Part shown: positions 44,801 through 54,200 of the stretch, piece after piece
How the letters are laid out: each line of letters begins with the position of its first letter
How positions within the stretch are numbered: position 1 is the first letter of the stretch
Assembly: GCA_020698575.1 (NCBI GenBank)
Contig: CM036257.1
Span: 20,785,520 to 20,849,519, forward strand
Source: Bostrychus sinensis
Lineage: Eukaryota; Chordata; Actinopteri; Gobiiformes; Eleotridae
Length of the DNA stretch: 64,000 nt
Reading direction: 5' to 3'
Position numbers and translations under genes: made by a program
The notes under the pieces: model-generated
What the model was told of the DNA's origin: nothing
The model's input: the letters and a program-made list of their open reading frames with translations, nothing else
The model's database searches: none

Positions 44801-47491
44801 AATCGCTGGCAATATTTACAGTAAGGCACTGCGTCATGTCCATTCCCGCTTCATTTGTGGTGAACCTCACTGTTCTCTCTCCACTCACAGGCAGAAAGTC
44901 CAGGTCCGGCCGCTGTTGAAAATCAGTGGAGATCTTGACAGTGTGGCTCCTCGTCACATCCATACACGCATCATCCACAGAGAACCTCACTGTTTTCTCT
45001 CTGCTGTCTTCTTCTGAGTCAATATTAAACTGGATAAAAATGTGTTCAAAAAGCAGATGTGAGTATTTTAACAAACCAGAAACATATTATTTAGATATCA
45101 CTTATGTTAAGATTCATTCATTATGCTATGATTGATTTCAAAATAAAGAAATACAGACAGACTGAACATAATTTACCTGGCGCTTTAACATGTTTGTCTT
45201 CAACAATGGTTCCAGGCCTTCATTGAAAAGACAAAAAGAGAATTAGCTGAGTCTGAAATTCCTTCAAATTAATCATGTTAAAATATTGTTAATTTATCTA
45301 CAACAGATATAAGTGTAATCAACATGTTTATACCTTTGCAGTATGAAGTTCTTTGGAGTTTGCTGTCCTTCTGTTGAATCATGTCTTGCGAAGGAAACAG
45401 ACACTGAAGAGGATCGTCTAGTTCTTTGGAGGAAAGTGCTGGAAACCTGGTTGTGATGCTTTTCCTCTCTTTTAATGAAGCAGGATTGTCCCAGCATTGA
45501 GTAGAAGGGACAGAGGGTGCTATGGCAATGTTTACAGTGTGGTTCTGTGTTATGTCCATGAATCCACCATCAGCAAACACAGTGGTTTTCTCACCGTCAC
45601 AGTCTTTTGTTTCAAAGTTGACCTGATATAAAAAAGAAAATGGCAATAGGTTAAAATATGTTCATTATGACTTTCATAATTATTTTACATTAAAAAACTA
45701 GTAACTCATTGTTGAAACTCACTGTTAATCTTTGTTTAGAGGCATTTTGCATAGGCTCTATTGTTGGTGATTCCCTGTCAACTAGAAGGAAATATAAACA
45801 GAAACGAAAAAAATATACATTTTAGTAAGACCATTTCCAAAAAAATTATTTAAAAACACAAGCAGCACAATATAACAGAACATTTTCATACCTTTTGGGT
45901 TGGTTTGGGGGTATATTTTATCAGGCTGGGCGTAGATTTCTTGTGGGAATAAACACTGTAGGGGGTCATCTTCAACAGTGTTGGCCATAATGCGTCCTGT
46001 TTGGGCTTCAGTCATATCCATATCATCTTCTGGGCTGAACAAACCAACATAAGTGTGGCCTAGTTTTTTATTTACTGATTTGCTCATCAACTTTGGAGCT
46101 TGATTTTCTTTATCAATTTCAGCTCTCAGAGTGAATTGTGTGCCAGGAATCATTTGGGTGGTAAAAGGAAAACCACTGGGAGTAGTTGGTTGACTCAAAA
46201 CTGATGAATCTTGGTCACATGTCATATTTACTGTTTGACTCAGGGTCATATCCATTGATCTATCAAACATCATTGTTTTATCTCCAAGTGTGGGTAGGAT
46301 GCCATGCGATGTTTCAAGTAAGTGCTCCTCATTTGCGATGTTTATGGTGTGACTCTGGGTCATGTCCATAAAGATCATTGTTTTCTCTCCAAAGTTACTT
46401 CCACTGTAGATGCAGGCCTTAAGAGACAGATTAGGTCAAATAAAATTTAGAGACTTTTCATAATGCATCTAATATATAAGGCATAAGTATGCTTAATCAT
46501 ACCTTATCCTTTTGTTGTGAAGTTTGTATTGGTGCTTTTAATAGGGTTTCCATTCCTACAAGTGAAATATACATTTTACCAACAAGTCCTCAACATTTGC
46601 CTAGTTTTCTTTATAGTAGTGAAACTATTTACCTGCAATTTGTTGATCTACAGTGACTGACATCTGGACCCTTGTTTAGGAGCAAAACATATTTTATAGT
46701 AAGAAAACAATGAATAAATTGATAATAAGTTTAGAAAAACTTTACACATACCTATTTTGTGGAGCACCACCTGCTGTGAAGTAAAAACATAAATATTAGT
46801 ATGCAATAATGTTGTATATAATAATATAGTTCTGTTGACAAAAGCAGGCTTACCAGATATCAACTCCTGTAAAGGACTTCGTACAGGAGAGGTGTTTTTG
46901 ACATCTCTGTAAAATATATTAGTTTACTTGTTATTAAATGACCTAAAGTAACACCTGAATGACTAATGCAAATAATCTCGTACTTGGAGAATAAAAGTAC
47001 ATCATTGGCTGGAGCAAAGCTGACTCTACGTGAAATCCTCTTATCAGAAGGCTTTGTATATTCCACCTTTTAAAAAGTACAAATAGAGTTTACAACGAGC
47101 ACTGTAAAAGATACACATACCAATACTAAATGTCATAAATAGATTTCAGCCCACCACATTATCTTGTTGCTCTGCTTCAGTAATTCTGATGGATTTCCGG
47201 GGCATTTTTAAAATCTGAAAATGACACAACAGCTGTGTTACTTGCTACATTTTGTAAAAACAGAAAAATAAATCAATATCTACTGTAAAACATAATGAAT
47301 AGCACATGACAGAAGTGCGCCGCTTAGAGGTTCCACTGCTTTCTCTGTGAAAAGAACACAAATCAACATTGTATAAAGCTGGCTGTATAAAGCTGTATAA
47401 AGCATTGTATAAAGCTTATCATGGGATTCAGATGACACATACAGGACTGTTTCATTACTCACTCATTCTTGACAGGATCAAGAGGCTCCAT
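37025..47491 (-). CDS. knl1: Kinetochore scaffold KNL1 (CASC5/Spc105 family), 31 coding exons
   Basis: Coding exons in gene order: 47491-47463, 47344-47311, 47214-47155, 47066-46984, 46906-46854, 46773-46752, 46670-46633, 46555-46503, 46417-45892, 45781-45723, 45622-45334, 45217-45177, 45029-44402, 44317-44280, 44062-41915, 41832-41703, 40249-40191, 40090-39992, 39917-39802, 39685-39595, 39484-39368, 39300-39213, 39139-39098, 39016-38977, 38873-38769, 38647-38547, 38420-38367, 38227-38121, 37985-37864, 37323-37198, 37121-37025. The frame holds throughout, giving 1864 residues. KNL1 is the K arm of the KMN network: it recruits PP1, and Bub3-Bub1 for the spindle checkpoint. Seen here: a SILK-like RRTSILK at 18-24 and RRVSF at 54-58 (PP1 docking); MELT-like MD[VMI]T modules between about 130 and 1100, most flanked by KTVRF-type and SHTVNI-type blocks; FESQLEDYASD and MEFFKLFHIDFVIHNPRQSV, closely matching vertebrate KNL1; a coiled coil at about 1463-1660; and INEWKLG onward (about 1663-1864) matching the C-terminal RWD region that binds the MIS12 complex. 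Least certain is the exon 2 donor (gtcatg). Human KNL1 is longer, about 2300 residues. Confidence 0.96.
40102..40123. repeat. Poly(A) run acting as the polypyrimidine tract of knl1 exon 18
   Basis: Twenty-two A residues on the plus strand are a T22 run on the knl1 strand, ending about 11 nt before the exon 18 acceptor (cttctcag). A similar interrupted A run at 41862-41893 precedes the exon 16 acceptor inside the 82-bp intron 15. Confidence 0.85.
40430..41663 (+). pseudogene. Dead Tc1-like transposase copy in knl1 intron 16
   Basis: In shifting plus-strand frames the Tc1 DDE signature is readable: VKFGGGSIMLWGC at about 41.05 kb, then FQQDNDPKH-like sequence (ATTCCAACAAGACAATGACCC) and MEWPS near 41.2 kb. 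The N-terminal part near 40.66-40.93 kb includes MVRMVKDNPQITSKDLQ. Frameshifts and stops break the frame throughout. The right end, AGGGGTGCACAAACTTTTAC, resembles a known fish Tc1 terminal repeat. A matching left repeat is not recognisable, so the left boundary is approximate. Confidence 0.8.
41915..44062 (-). other. knl1: knl1 exon 15: tandem MELT-module array and disordered tail
   Basis: This 2148-nt exon (residues 652-1367) encodes seven consecutive modules of roughly 35-45 residues, each with a KTVRF-like aromatic block, a D(D/E)A linker, a Met-Asp-Val-Thr-type core and a C/SHTVNI block. The DNA repeat is visible on the plus strand between about 43.24 and 44.05 kb. Cores include ALMDVTRCHTVNI, AEMDVTQCHTVNI, ATMDVTRSHTVNI, AEIDVTQSHTVNI, ANMDVTKAHTVKI and AGMEVTQCLTVNI. 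One copy, ACTAVAQSTSLNT, has lost the Met-Asp-x-Thr core. A further isolated IDMNMTEALTGHL lies near 42.85 kb. In the family, Mps1 phosphorylates the Thr and Bub3 then binds. The rest is Ser/Thr/Glu-rich and probably disordered. Confidence 0.9.
45334..46417 (-). other. knl1: knl1 exons 9-11: MELT cassettes
   Basis: Exon 9 (46417-45892) carries FMDMTQSHTINI, SMDMTLSQTVNM and DDMDMTEAQTGRI. Exon 11 (45622-45334) carries GFMDITQNHTVNI. Both end in the same motif, DDPLQCLFP, followed by a short Lys/Gln-rich tail that closes in phase 1. A small linker exon, 45781-45723, lies between them. Exon 13 (45029-44402) repeats the plan with ACMDVTRSHTVKI, AGMDMTQCLTVNI and INMDITEAQTGSI. The shared ends and phases indicate that these exons arose by duplication. 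Confidence 0.85.
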
Positions 47492-48170
47492 CTCTGACTG
47501 ACAGCAAATTAAAAGGATTCAGTTTAATTAATGACATTCATCAAAGCGCAGGCAAAGAGTTACTCATATGCCCCATTAAGGCTAAAACAGTAACGTTAAC
47601 TTAATGTAACAACGTTAGAGATACAGAGATGTTTTGTCAGCGTCAGAAACTGTACGTTTTAAAGAGGCTTAAAACGTGCGGTTTACAGCATTTAGACTAA
47701 TGGATTATATCTATTTTAACAATATAAAAACAATGTCAATGTAAAAACATGCCTAGGTCATATTAAAAACAATACATGTTTTACTTTGACGTTACAACGA
47801 GCTGTAGATGTACGGACTGTGCAAAAGTATTGGTTAGAAACACAAACTGATACACCCACACATTTTCACACTGCTGAAATGTTAAAGTTTTAACATAAAC
47901 GTGTATGACAATGTTGTGCTTAAGGTTTGCAATAAAAATTGAGCCGACGTTGGCCTTGTCTTGTCTCAACAAGCGCCACAAGAACATTAACAGTTGCATA
48001 CATACCTGCTGTACGTAACTCCCTCTAGGTGCTTAAAAATATATTGATACGGCTGCGTTATCACAATCGGTTACGTTAAAGCGTTTTTCATTTCTGTTTT
48101 TTCCGTGTATTATGAAGTATCTTGAAAGCTAAAGCTAACGACGACGACGCCTGATGCTAACGTCTTAAGT

Positions 48171-48176
48171 TTTGAA
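48171..48176. promoter_or_regulatory. CHR-like hexamer TTTGAA, knl1 side
   Basis: TTTGAA is the canonical CHR element read by the DREAM/MuvB complex in G2/M genes. Here it is followed about 10 bp later by CCTTCGCGC, an E2F/CDE-like sequence. Orientation and spacing are not diagnostic on their own. Confidence 0.4.
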
Positions 48177-48189
48177 TTTAGCCGCCTTC

Positions 48190-48199
48190 GCGCATGCGC
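48190..48199. promoter_or_regulatory. NRF1-type palindrome GCGCATGCGC
   Basis: A perfect 10-bp palindrome matching the core of the NRF1 consensus. It sits near the middle of the knl1-knstrn divergent promoter, as NRF1 sites often do in TATA-less bidirectional promoters. Binding is inferred. Confidence 0.6.
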
Positions 48200-48407
48200 A
48201 ATGTACTTTGGACTACAGTTGCCTGTATTTTGACGCTTTTTAACTGTTTTACGAGTCATTGTTCATCACAGCTAAGTTCAACGCAACACAACATTAGTAA
48301 ATATATCGAAACTTTTACATTTTGACATTAATTTTAAGAAATATCGAATAACAGCGTTGAGGATGTTTACAGTGGAAACGACGTAACAGCCTGGAAATTG
48401 CGTCAGA

Positions 48408-48425
48408 GGGCGGGACGTTTTCAAA
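48408..48425. promoter_or_regulatory. GGGCGGG plus TTCAAA (CDE/CHR-like), knstrn side
   Basis: GGGCGGG at 48408-48414 is followed after a few bases by TTTTCAAA, whose last six bases are the reverse complement of TTTGAA. The pairing resembles a CDE/CHR module close to the knstrn leader exon. Functional use is inferred. Confidence 0.4.
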
Positions 48426-48891
48426 ATCTGTCTGGCTCAGTTTCGGAGAAAATCGCAAATAACTCATCTCTAAAGGTAGGAATAATTAATATGCACGAGT
48501 TTACATTCCTTTTACGAGCAATTAGTTTTTAAGTTATGGACAAACGATCAAACGATCTCGTAAGACAAGCCAGTTTGGTACGCGTGTTTTTAACGTTGGC
48601 CTCTGTGTTGTTTCAGTCACACGCTTATGTAGTTAATTTAACGTTATGTCTGTATGGTGTAACTATTGTAATGGCATATTTGTACAGAAACTCCCACAGT
48701 CTTATCAGAATCTGTAAAACTACGGACAATAAGCTACCCTCTATAACAATATGACTGTTGTGAATAATTGCCCTTATTTGGCTAATTCTGGCCTTTTTAT
48801 AATCATGTTGTCTTTGAATTTACATTGCCTCCTTCAAATAAACTAATCTAATCAAAACAGATAAATGTAGGAGTTGTTGTTTTACTTACAG

Positions 48892-48935
48892 GTACCCTCT
48901 TTCTTGACCAGTGAAAGCATAGATTCCTGTCAGAG
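48892..48935 (+). other. knstrn: knstrn 5' untranslated part of exon 2
   Basis: An acceptor (ttacttacag) precedes 48892 and the ATG follows at 48936. A first non-coding exon ends at 48475, where taaag is followed by the donor gtagga. The 416-nt intron between them is therefore in the 5' leader. Confidence 0.65.
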
Positions 48936-50766
48936 ATGATGACTTCAAAAATTCCAAAAGGTAACTTGATGATGAGCCATTACTGGACATGACTTACAGC
49001 TTATAAATGTATTAGGTATGATGTATGACATCAATAAAACAGAGATCCTTTGTGGTCTTGTCTCTAGGTGTGAATTCACTTCCAGAGAAGAAAACTGGGC
49101 ACAAATCTGAGACTGATTCCAAACACCAAAAAGAAAATATACCAAGGTAATACGGTAATATATAATAATGTCGTTGTGTCCTTGAGGCAAACACTTCCCC
49201 CACCTTGCCCGTGTGAATGTGTCAGTCTGACTGTGTTTGTGGTGGTTGGAGAATGGCAGCCATGCTTCCACCACTGAGTGTGACTGAGGAGTGAATGAAT
49301 AATGCACCAAATTGTAAAGCGACTTCGAGTGTGGAGAATGTCTAGATTATATTGTTAATTGTGTCTTTCATGTTATAGTTTTTCACTAACAGTTTATTTT
49401 TATGTATTTTGCAGGAAAAATGTCTTTAAAACAGTCAAAGGGTAAGTAAGCAATGCTTGAAGTATTATACAATCCTGTGCAAATGAGTAAGATCAGAGTT
49501 TCTCAAAGGTGGTCACGCACAGGGAGAGTTTATAGTTTCATGGTTTGGCTTATTTGAAACATAAATAATGTTTTCATTACATTACCGGTAATCTCTTTTG
49601 AAATAGATTTGTTACAGAGGTTGTAAAATTCGTTTTGAAAGTAACATTGTTTTAACAATAAAATTAACCAGGATAAAAGTGGGTTCTACTTTTAAACCAG
49701 TTGAGAATCACTGGCTTTGACATACATATTTTGGGAAGTTAAAGTCACACTAACTACTAATTTAGAAGAACTATTTTTCTTAATTTTCTTATCCCTTTGT
49801 AATTTATACAGTATGTATTTCCTGGTTGCATTCAAATAAAGACATCGAGAAGTTCTGTATTTTATAAGTAACATATCTAAAATCTATATTGATAGTCTCA
49901 GACAGTGGAATAAAGTTAATATTTATTTATTCTACAGGGTGTCCACCAGGTATGGGCAACAAGCTGAGCTAAAGGAGCAGAACCAGAACCTACTTGTTGC
50001 AAATGATGAACTGCAGAAAAACCTAACAGAGACGCAAGTAAAATAACAGCTAGTTTATTTATCAGTGTAATGACTAAATATTAAAACACAGGCCAACAAA
50101 TTTATATTTTTGTAGCAAAGACTCACAGAGCTGGAGCAGCAGAACAGTGACCTTGAAAAGGAGAAAATGGAGGTTCAGAAGCATCTAAAAGACTGCCATG
50201 CGCTTTTAGTTGCAGCAAAAATTGATCCAGGTAAATACTTAATATTTGTAATGTAATATATTCCTATTGTTATATGCTTCTGGACAGTTCTTGACCAACT
50301 AAACTGAAAACTTTTTTTTAGTGATGGGAGGATGTGTTGGAGAAGCTGCAGAACAAAATCAAGAACAAAGAAAAGAAGTTATGGTACATATTTATTTTAC
50401 TTTAATAAAATAATTTACTATTCTAAGCACACAAAGTGAATCATATTTTTTGTCAAAATGTCCCTGTCTATATAGACCATCTCTATGGAGCTACTCACTG
50501 AACTGAGGACTTTCACTGATATTGCCTCAGAGCAATGTGAGAGATTACAGGTAAATTCTCAGTGTTTATGAATGATAATGTAACATAAAGAAGCAACATC
50601 AATTTAAAAATGTATACATGTCACTGTTGTCTTTTAGGAAGTCCAATCAACATTGTCCAAACTGACAAAAGCACAGGAACAGATGAGGCAGGAAAGGGAG
50701 AAGTTTGTCCTGGAGGCTGCTGATCTGGAAAAGGCTATCAATGAGGCAGAAGCTCTCCTACTGTAA
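48936..50766 (+). CDS. knstrn: Small kinetochore-associated protein (kinastrin/SKAP-like), 8 coding exons
   Basis: Coding exons: 48936-48960, 49068-49146, 49415-49441, 49938-50037, 50116-50230, 50322-50383, 50476-50550 and 50638-50766. All have GT/AG borders and keep frame, giving 203 residues (human about 316). The C-terminal three-quarters is a leucine-rich coiled coil: AELKEQNQNLLVANDEL, LTELEQQNSDLEKEKMEV, KHLKDCHALL, IDPVMGG and the end DLEKAINEAEALLL, which resemble human SKAP as I remember it. SKAP partners astrin on microtubule plus ends, spindle and kinetochores and supports chromosome alignment. Residues 4-7 are SKIP in a basic setting, an SxIP-type EB-binding motif. Two adjacent ATGs open the frame; I used the first. 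The gene is divergent from knl1 and shares its promoter. An alternative is another short astrin-SKAP family coiled-coil protein; no enzyme domain is present. Confidence 0.85.
49170..49335 (+). repeat. 5'-truncated SINE in knstrn intron 3
   Basis: Only the body and tail are present (GTCGTTGTGTCCTTGAGGCA, GAATGGCAGCCATGC, GTGACTGAGGAGTGAATGAA, CGACTTCGAGTGTGGAGAAT). The tRNA head is missing, as usual for incomplete reverse transcription. Confidence 0.8.
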
Positions 50767-51247
50767 AGACTAATTATTATTTTTATTACTATAACTATAT
50801 TATGCTTGTCTGTATGTTTTAAAGTAATCGTAATAAACAGTTTTTTGTCTTGTGTCAAATCTCCCCTTCCTTTTGAGAACATACCTTTTCTGATGTACTG
50901 AAAGAGTACATCAGAGAGGCAGCTTATGCACTGATAAAGTAAGAGAGTGGTTTGGAAATGTCCAGAGGAGGAACAGTGCATATATGGGGAGAAGGACGCT
51001 GAGGTGAGAGCTGCCAAACAGGAGGCATAGAGGAAGATCTAAGAGGAGATGAAGTTGGTTGGTATAAAAGAAGAATATAGGGCTAAACAGAAAGTAGATT
51101 TGTGGTTGAATATATCTCGAATAAACAAGTTAAATCGTAAATAAAATTTACAGTAACCCATTATATGTATTAGATTATACCATATATACACACCCTGCTA
51201 ATGATTATACAGTTATACATGAGAATTAAAGTTCAAGGACATGACAA
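50767..51247. other. Spacer between the convergent 3' ends of knstrn and the adhesion GPCR
   Basis: Only 481 bp separate the two stop codons, so the 3' UTRs are short or overlap. Apart from the knstrn AATAAA signal I see nothing that looks functional. Confidence 0.6.
50832..50837 (+). terminator. knstrn: Poly(A) signal AATAAA of knstrn
   Basis: A canonical AATAAA lies 66 nt past the knstrn stop codon (TAA at 50764-50766), followed by a T/GT-rich stretch suited to cleavage-factor binding. This is the only canonical signal close to the stop. Confidence 0.6.
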
Positions 51248-54200
51248 TCACTTTGGCATCGGCTTGGTTATGTAGTTGTCATAGGGGTTGAAGATCTCAT
51301 CCAGGTTTGTTTTAAGAGTGCTACTGCTGCTGCTTGAGCTGTTGGGGTCCTTCGTCTCCACCATGCGGCTGGTCTTGTAGTAGAAGATGAACAGACAGAA
51401 ACCTGTTGGAAAGACATATACTGTATTAATCCAATTGTTTTTTATTCTCCTTACTTTCTGAACACACCTTATATAATCAATTTAATCTATATTGTAACCT
51501 GTGTAACTGTTGATGTTATCCCATTCCCAAAACTATAACAACCACTGCCGCCATGTAAAAATACCTAGACTTCTTCATTGCCCAGCCTTTCTGACACAAT
51601 AGATTAACAGATAGAAGCGTTGATGCAAATACCTTGGAATGAATTGAGGATTGTGAAAACATAGTAAGCAGGAATACGGAAAATCCCATAGGCAAAGAAC
51701 GCACAGCCCCAGCTCACACCCAAAATGCAACACAAGCCCATGATGGTCACTATTTTCTGGCAACTCGTGGCACTTCTTCCCTGGGCTGCCGCTTTCTGGT
51801 TTCTTTTCATACAGTACAGCCAAGTCAGCATGATGACAAAGGTGGAGAAGGTGAAGATAAACACCAAAGCATAGTAGCCGATGTTGACAATGTAGTGGAC
51901 GTTGTTGTCTGTGATCCAGCACCTTCAGGACAGAAAAAAGTTAAACAGCAAATCAATATTACTGAAGGATACATTACTACTACTTCTTCCACCCCAGTTA
52001 TTAGTTAATATTTTTATTTATGTCTTTAAATATTAAGTACTTGATTTCAAACCTACATGCCCACACTAACGCTTTCCGTGTTGATGACCTCTTCGCCATA
52101 TTTCCCAATACTCAGCAGGACAATCGCAATTATACTCGGCATAACTGCATGGAAAAGATAAAAATGAATTAACTGCTTTAGTTACACACTGATCAGGCAA
52201 AACATTATGACCACCTGCCTATTGTTGCTGGTCATAAGGTTGTGTGTTTGGTTGTACTGTACACGCATTTTGACATTTCTACCCCCATGTCACTTTTTAA
52301 GACAATGCCCCACTTTCTCATTGGTGCTCAGTAGCTCTTATAAAAAGTGAGACTTATGTTAAGAACAACGAGGTAAGGTCATTATTTCTTGTGTAAAATG
52401 TAGAATTAATATTTGTGGGCGTCCTCTCTCTGGGTTTAATACTGTATATGACTGGTGTGTTGCTGCTCCTGTGTTTCAGGAAAGGGCTCTTCATGGGGCT
52501 GTGAGCTGGTGATGGTGCTGCTGGAGTGTGTTGAGAAAAAGCAGACATTCCTTTGCGAATTTTGAGTGCTTTTGGAATGAACACAGCATATTAAATGTTG
52601 TATAAGCCCTAAACTGTAGCAGCTGTGTCTTTATCTAAAGGAGGTTTAGACTCAGGAAGTTAGTAAGTTAGATATGTGTAGTATCAAAGCTTTTATGTCT
52701 TGAGTCCATCCCACCATATCCCACCAAATCACACAACTATCCCACTTTTTAGTACTTTTTTGGTGGTCACCTCCAAGTTATGACCACTTGCCTAATATAT
52801 GCACATGCAACAAACCATTCTATCAGCACCTTTCTATCAGAAGCAGCATTAACTAATTCTCTTGGATCGGGCCAGCCTTCGCTCCTCACACACATCACCC
52901 ACTGCCGGTTCACCACTGTTCTTTCCTTAGACCACTTATGATAGATACTGACCACTGCAGACTGGGAACACCCCACAAGAGCTGCAGTTGTGGAGATGTT
53001 GCGACCCAATCATCCAGTTATCACAATTTGGACCTTGTCAAATTGCTCAAATACTTACGCTTGCCCATTTCCCTGCTTCTCATCTACTTTGAGAAAATGT
53101 TCACTTGCTGCCGAATATATTCCACCCACAACAGGTGCCATGACATAGATATAATCTGTGTTATTCACTTCACCTGTCAGTGGTCATAATGTTATGCCTA
53201 GTCAGTCTAAGTGTTTTGTCTGTCTTGGCAATGCAGTAAATGTTGGTCTATCTAGCTCTCACCCCAGCTGGTGATGGAGACTTTAAGCACATAGCGATGG
53301 ATTGCTATCTTCCCTCCAGAGTGTAGTTGTAGACACAGGTGGAAGGCATGCACTGCAAACCAGGTGAAAGTGGTCAACATGAAGTAATGCATGACAGCTG
53401 CCATGATCTTGCAGCCGACCGCGTGCTTCGTTTTTGCCACAAAGTCATTGACGAGGAAGCTGAAGTCCAGCAGGAACATGGCCAACACGAGGTGGATGAG
53501 GATCTTTGTGGAGTCGCTGGATCTGGCTCTCCTGTCAAGCAAAAATAAACAATAATAATGTTGCAGAAGCCACTTTACAGTTTGGTGCATTATTCATTCA
53601 CTCCTCAGTCACATTTGGGGGCAGAAGAATGGCTGCCATTTTGCCCCTACAGCCATCCAACTACCACCAAACACATAGTCACATTCACAGTGTGTGAAGT
53701 GTCTTGCTCAGGGACACAACAACAGTATTTAATGCCAGCAGTAAGGATCGAACTGCCAACCTTCGGGTTAGTGGGCGAACATCTCTACCGGCTGAGCTAC
53801 CGCTGCCTCGAACTCAAGTAAATATACTGTTACTTCAAAATACAGTTAATCAATAGAAGTAAAGGTATTCAAAATTACCACTAAGGTATTAGTAAAAAGT
53901 ACGAGTAGGTGCAAAGTCTGCTACTACTACTGCTGCTACTACTACGGTCCCCAAACCAGTATCCAATCCATGACCTGCTGATTGCTATGTCACTCATTTA
54001 AAAAATAAAATCATCTTTAACTAAAATCACACAAGTAAAAGTACTCACAACGTACATATTCTTAAAAATGCATAAATACTTTATACTTGAGTAAAAGTAT
54101 CTTGTTACTTTTCACCTCTGCTAAGCATATGAAAGCTGACCTGATTAACTGTGATTTGATATAACTTTGTATAATAATGATGAATATTTACTGGAAAATG

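Larger units (their letters stand above)
48007..48475. promoter_or_regulatory. Shared bidirectional promoter of knl1 and knstrn
   Basis: A knl1 5' non-coding exon is bounded by the donor cagcag/gtatgt at 48006-48005 (minus strand); its matching acceptor is at about 47498, just before the ATG at 47491. The first knstrn exon ends at 48475. Both transcription starts must therefore lie within about 470 bp, minus the two leader exons. The interval is locally richer in CpG than its flanks. It holds an NRF1-type palindrome, an overlapping E2F-like TTCGCGC (48187-48193), an ACTACAGTTGCC segment resembling part of the ZNF143/SBS motif (from about 48213), a TGCGTCA ATF-like site and two CHR-like hexamers. 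No TATA box is evident. Exact start sites cannot be read from sequence. Confidence 0.8.

Noticed and set aside
50880..51060. An extra coding exon after knstrn
   Set aside because: A run of GAG/AAG-rich sequence looks coiled-coil-like but has no acceptor or open frame joining it to knstrn, whose stop and AATAAA precede it.
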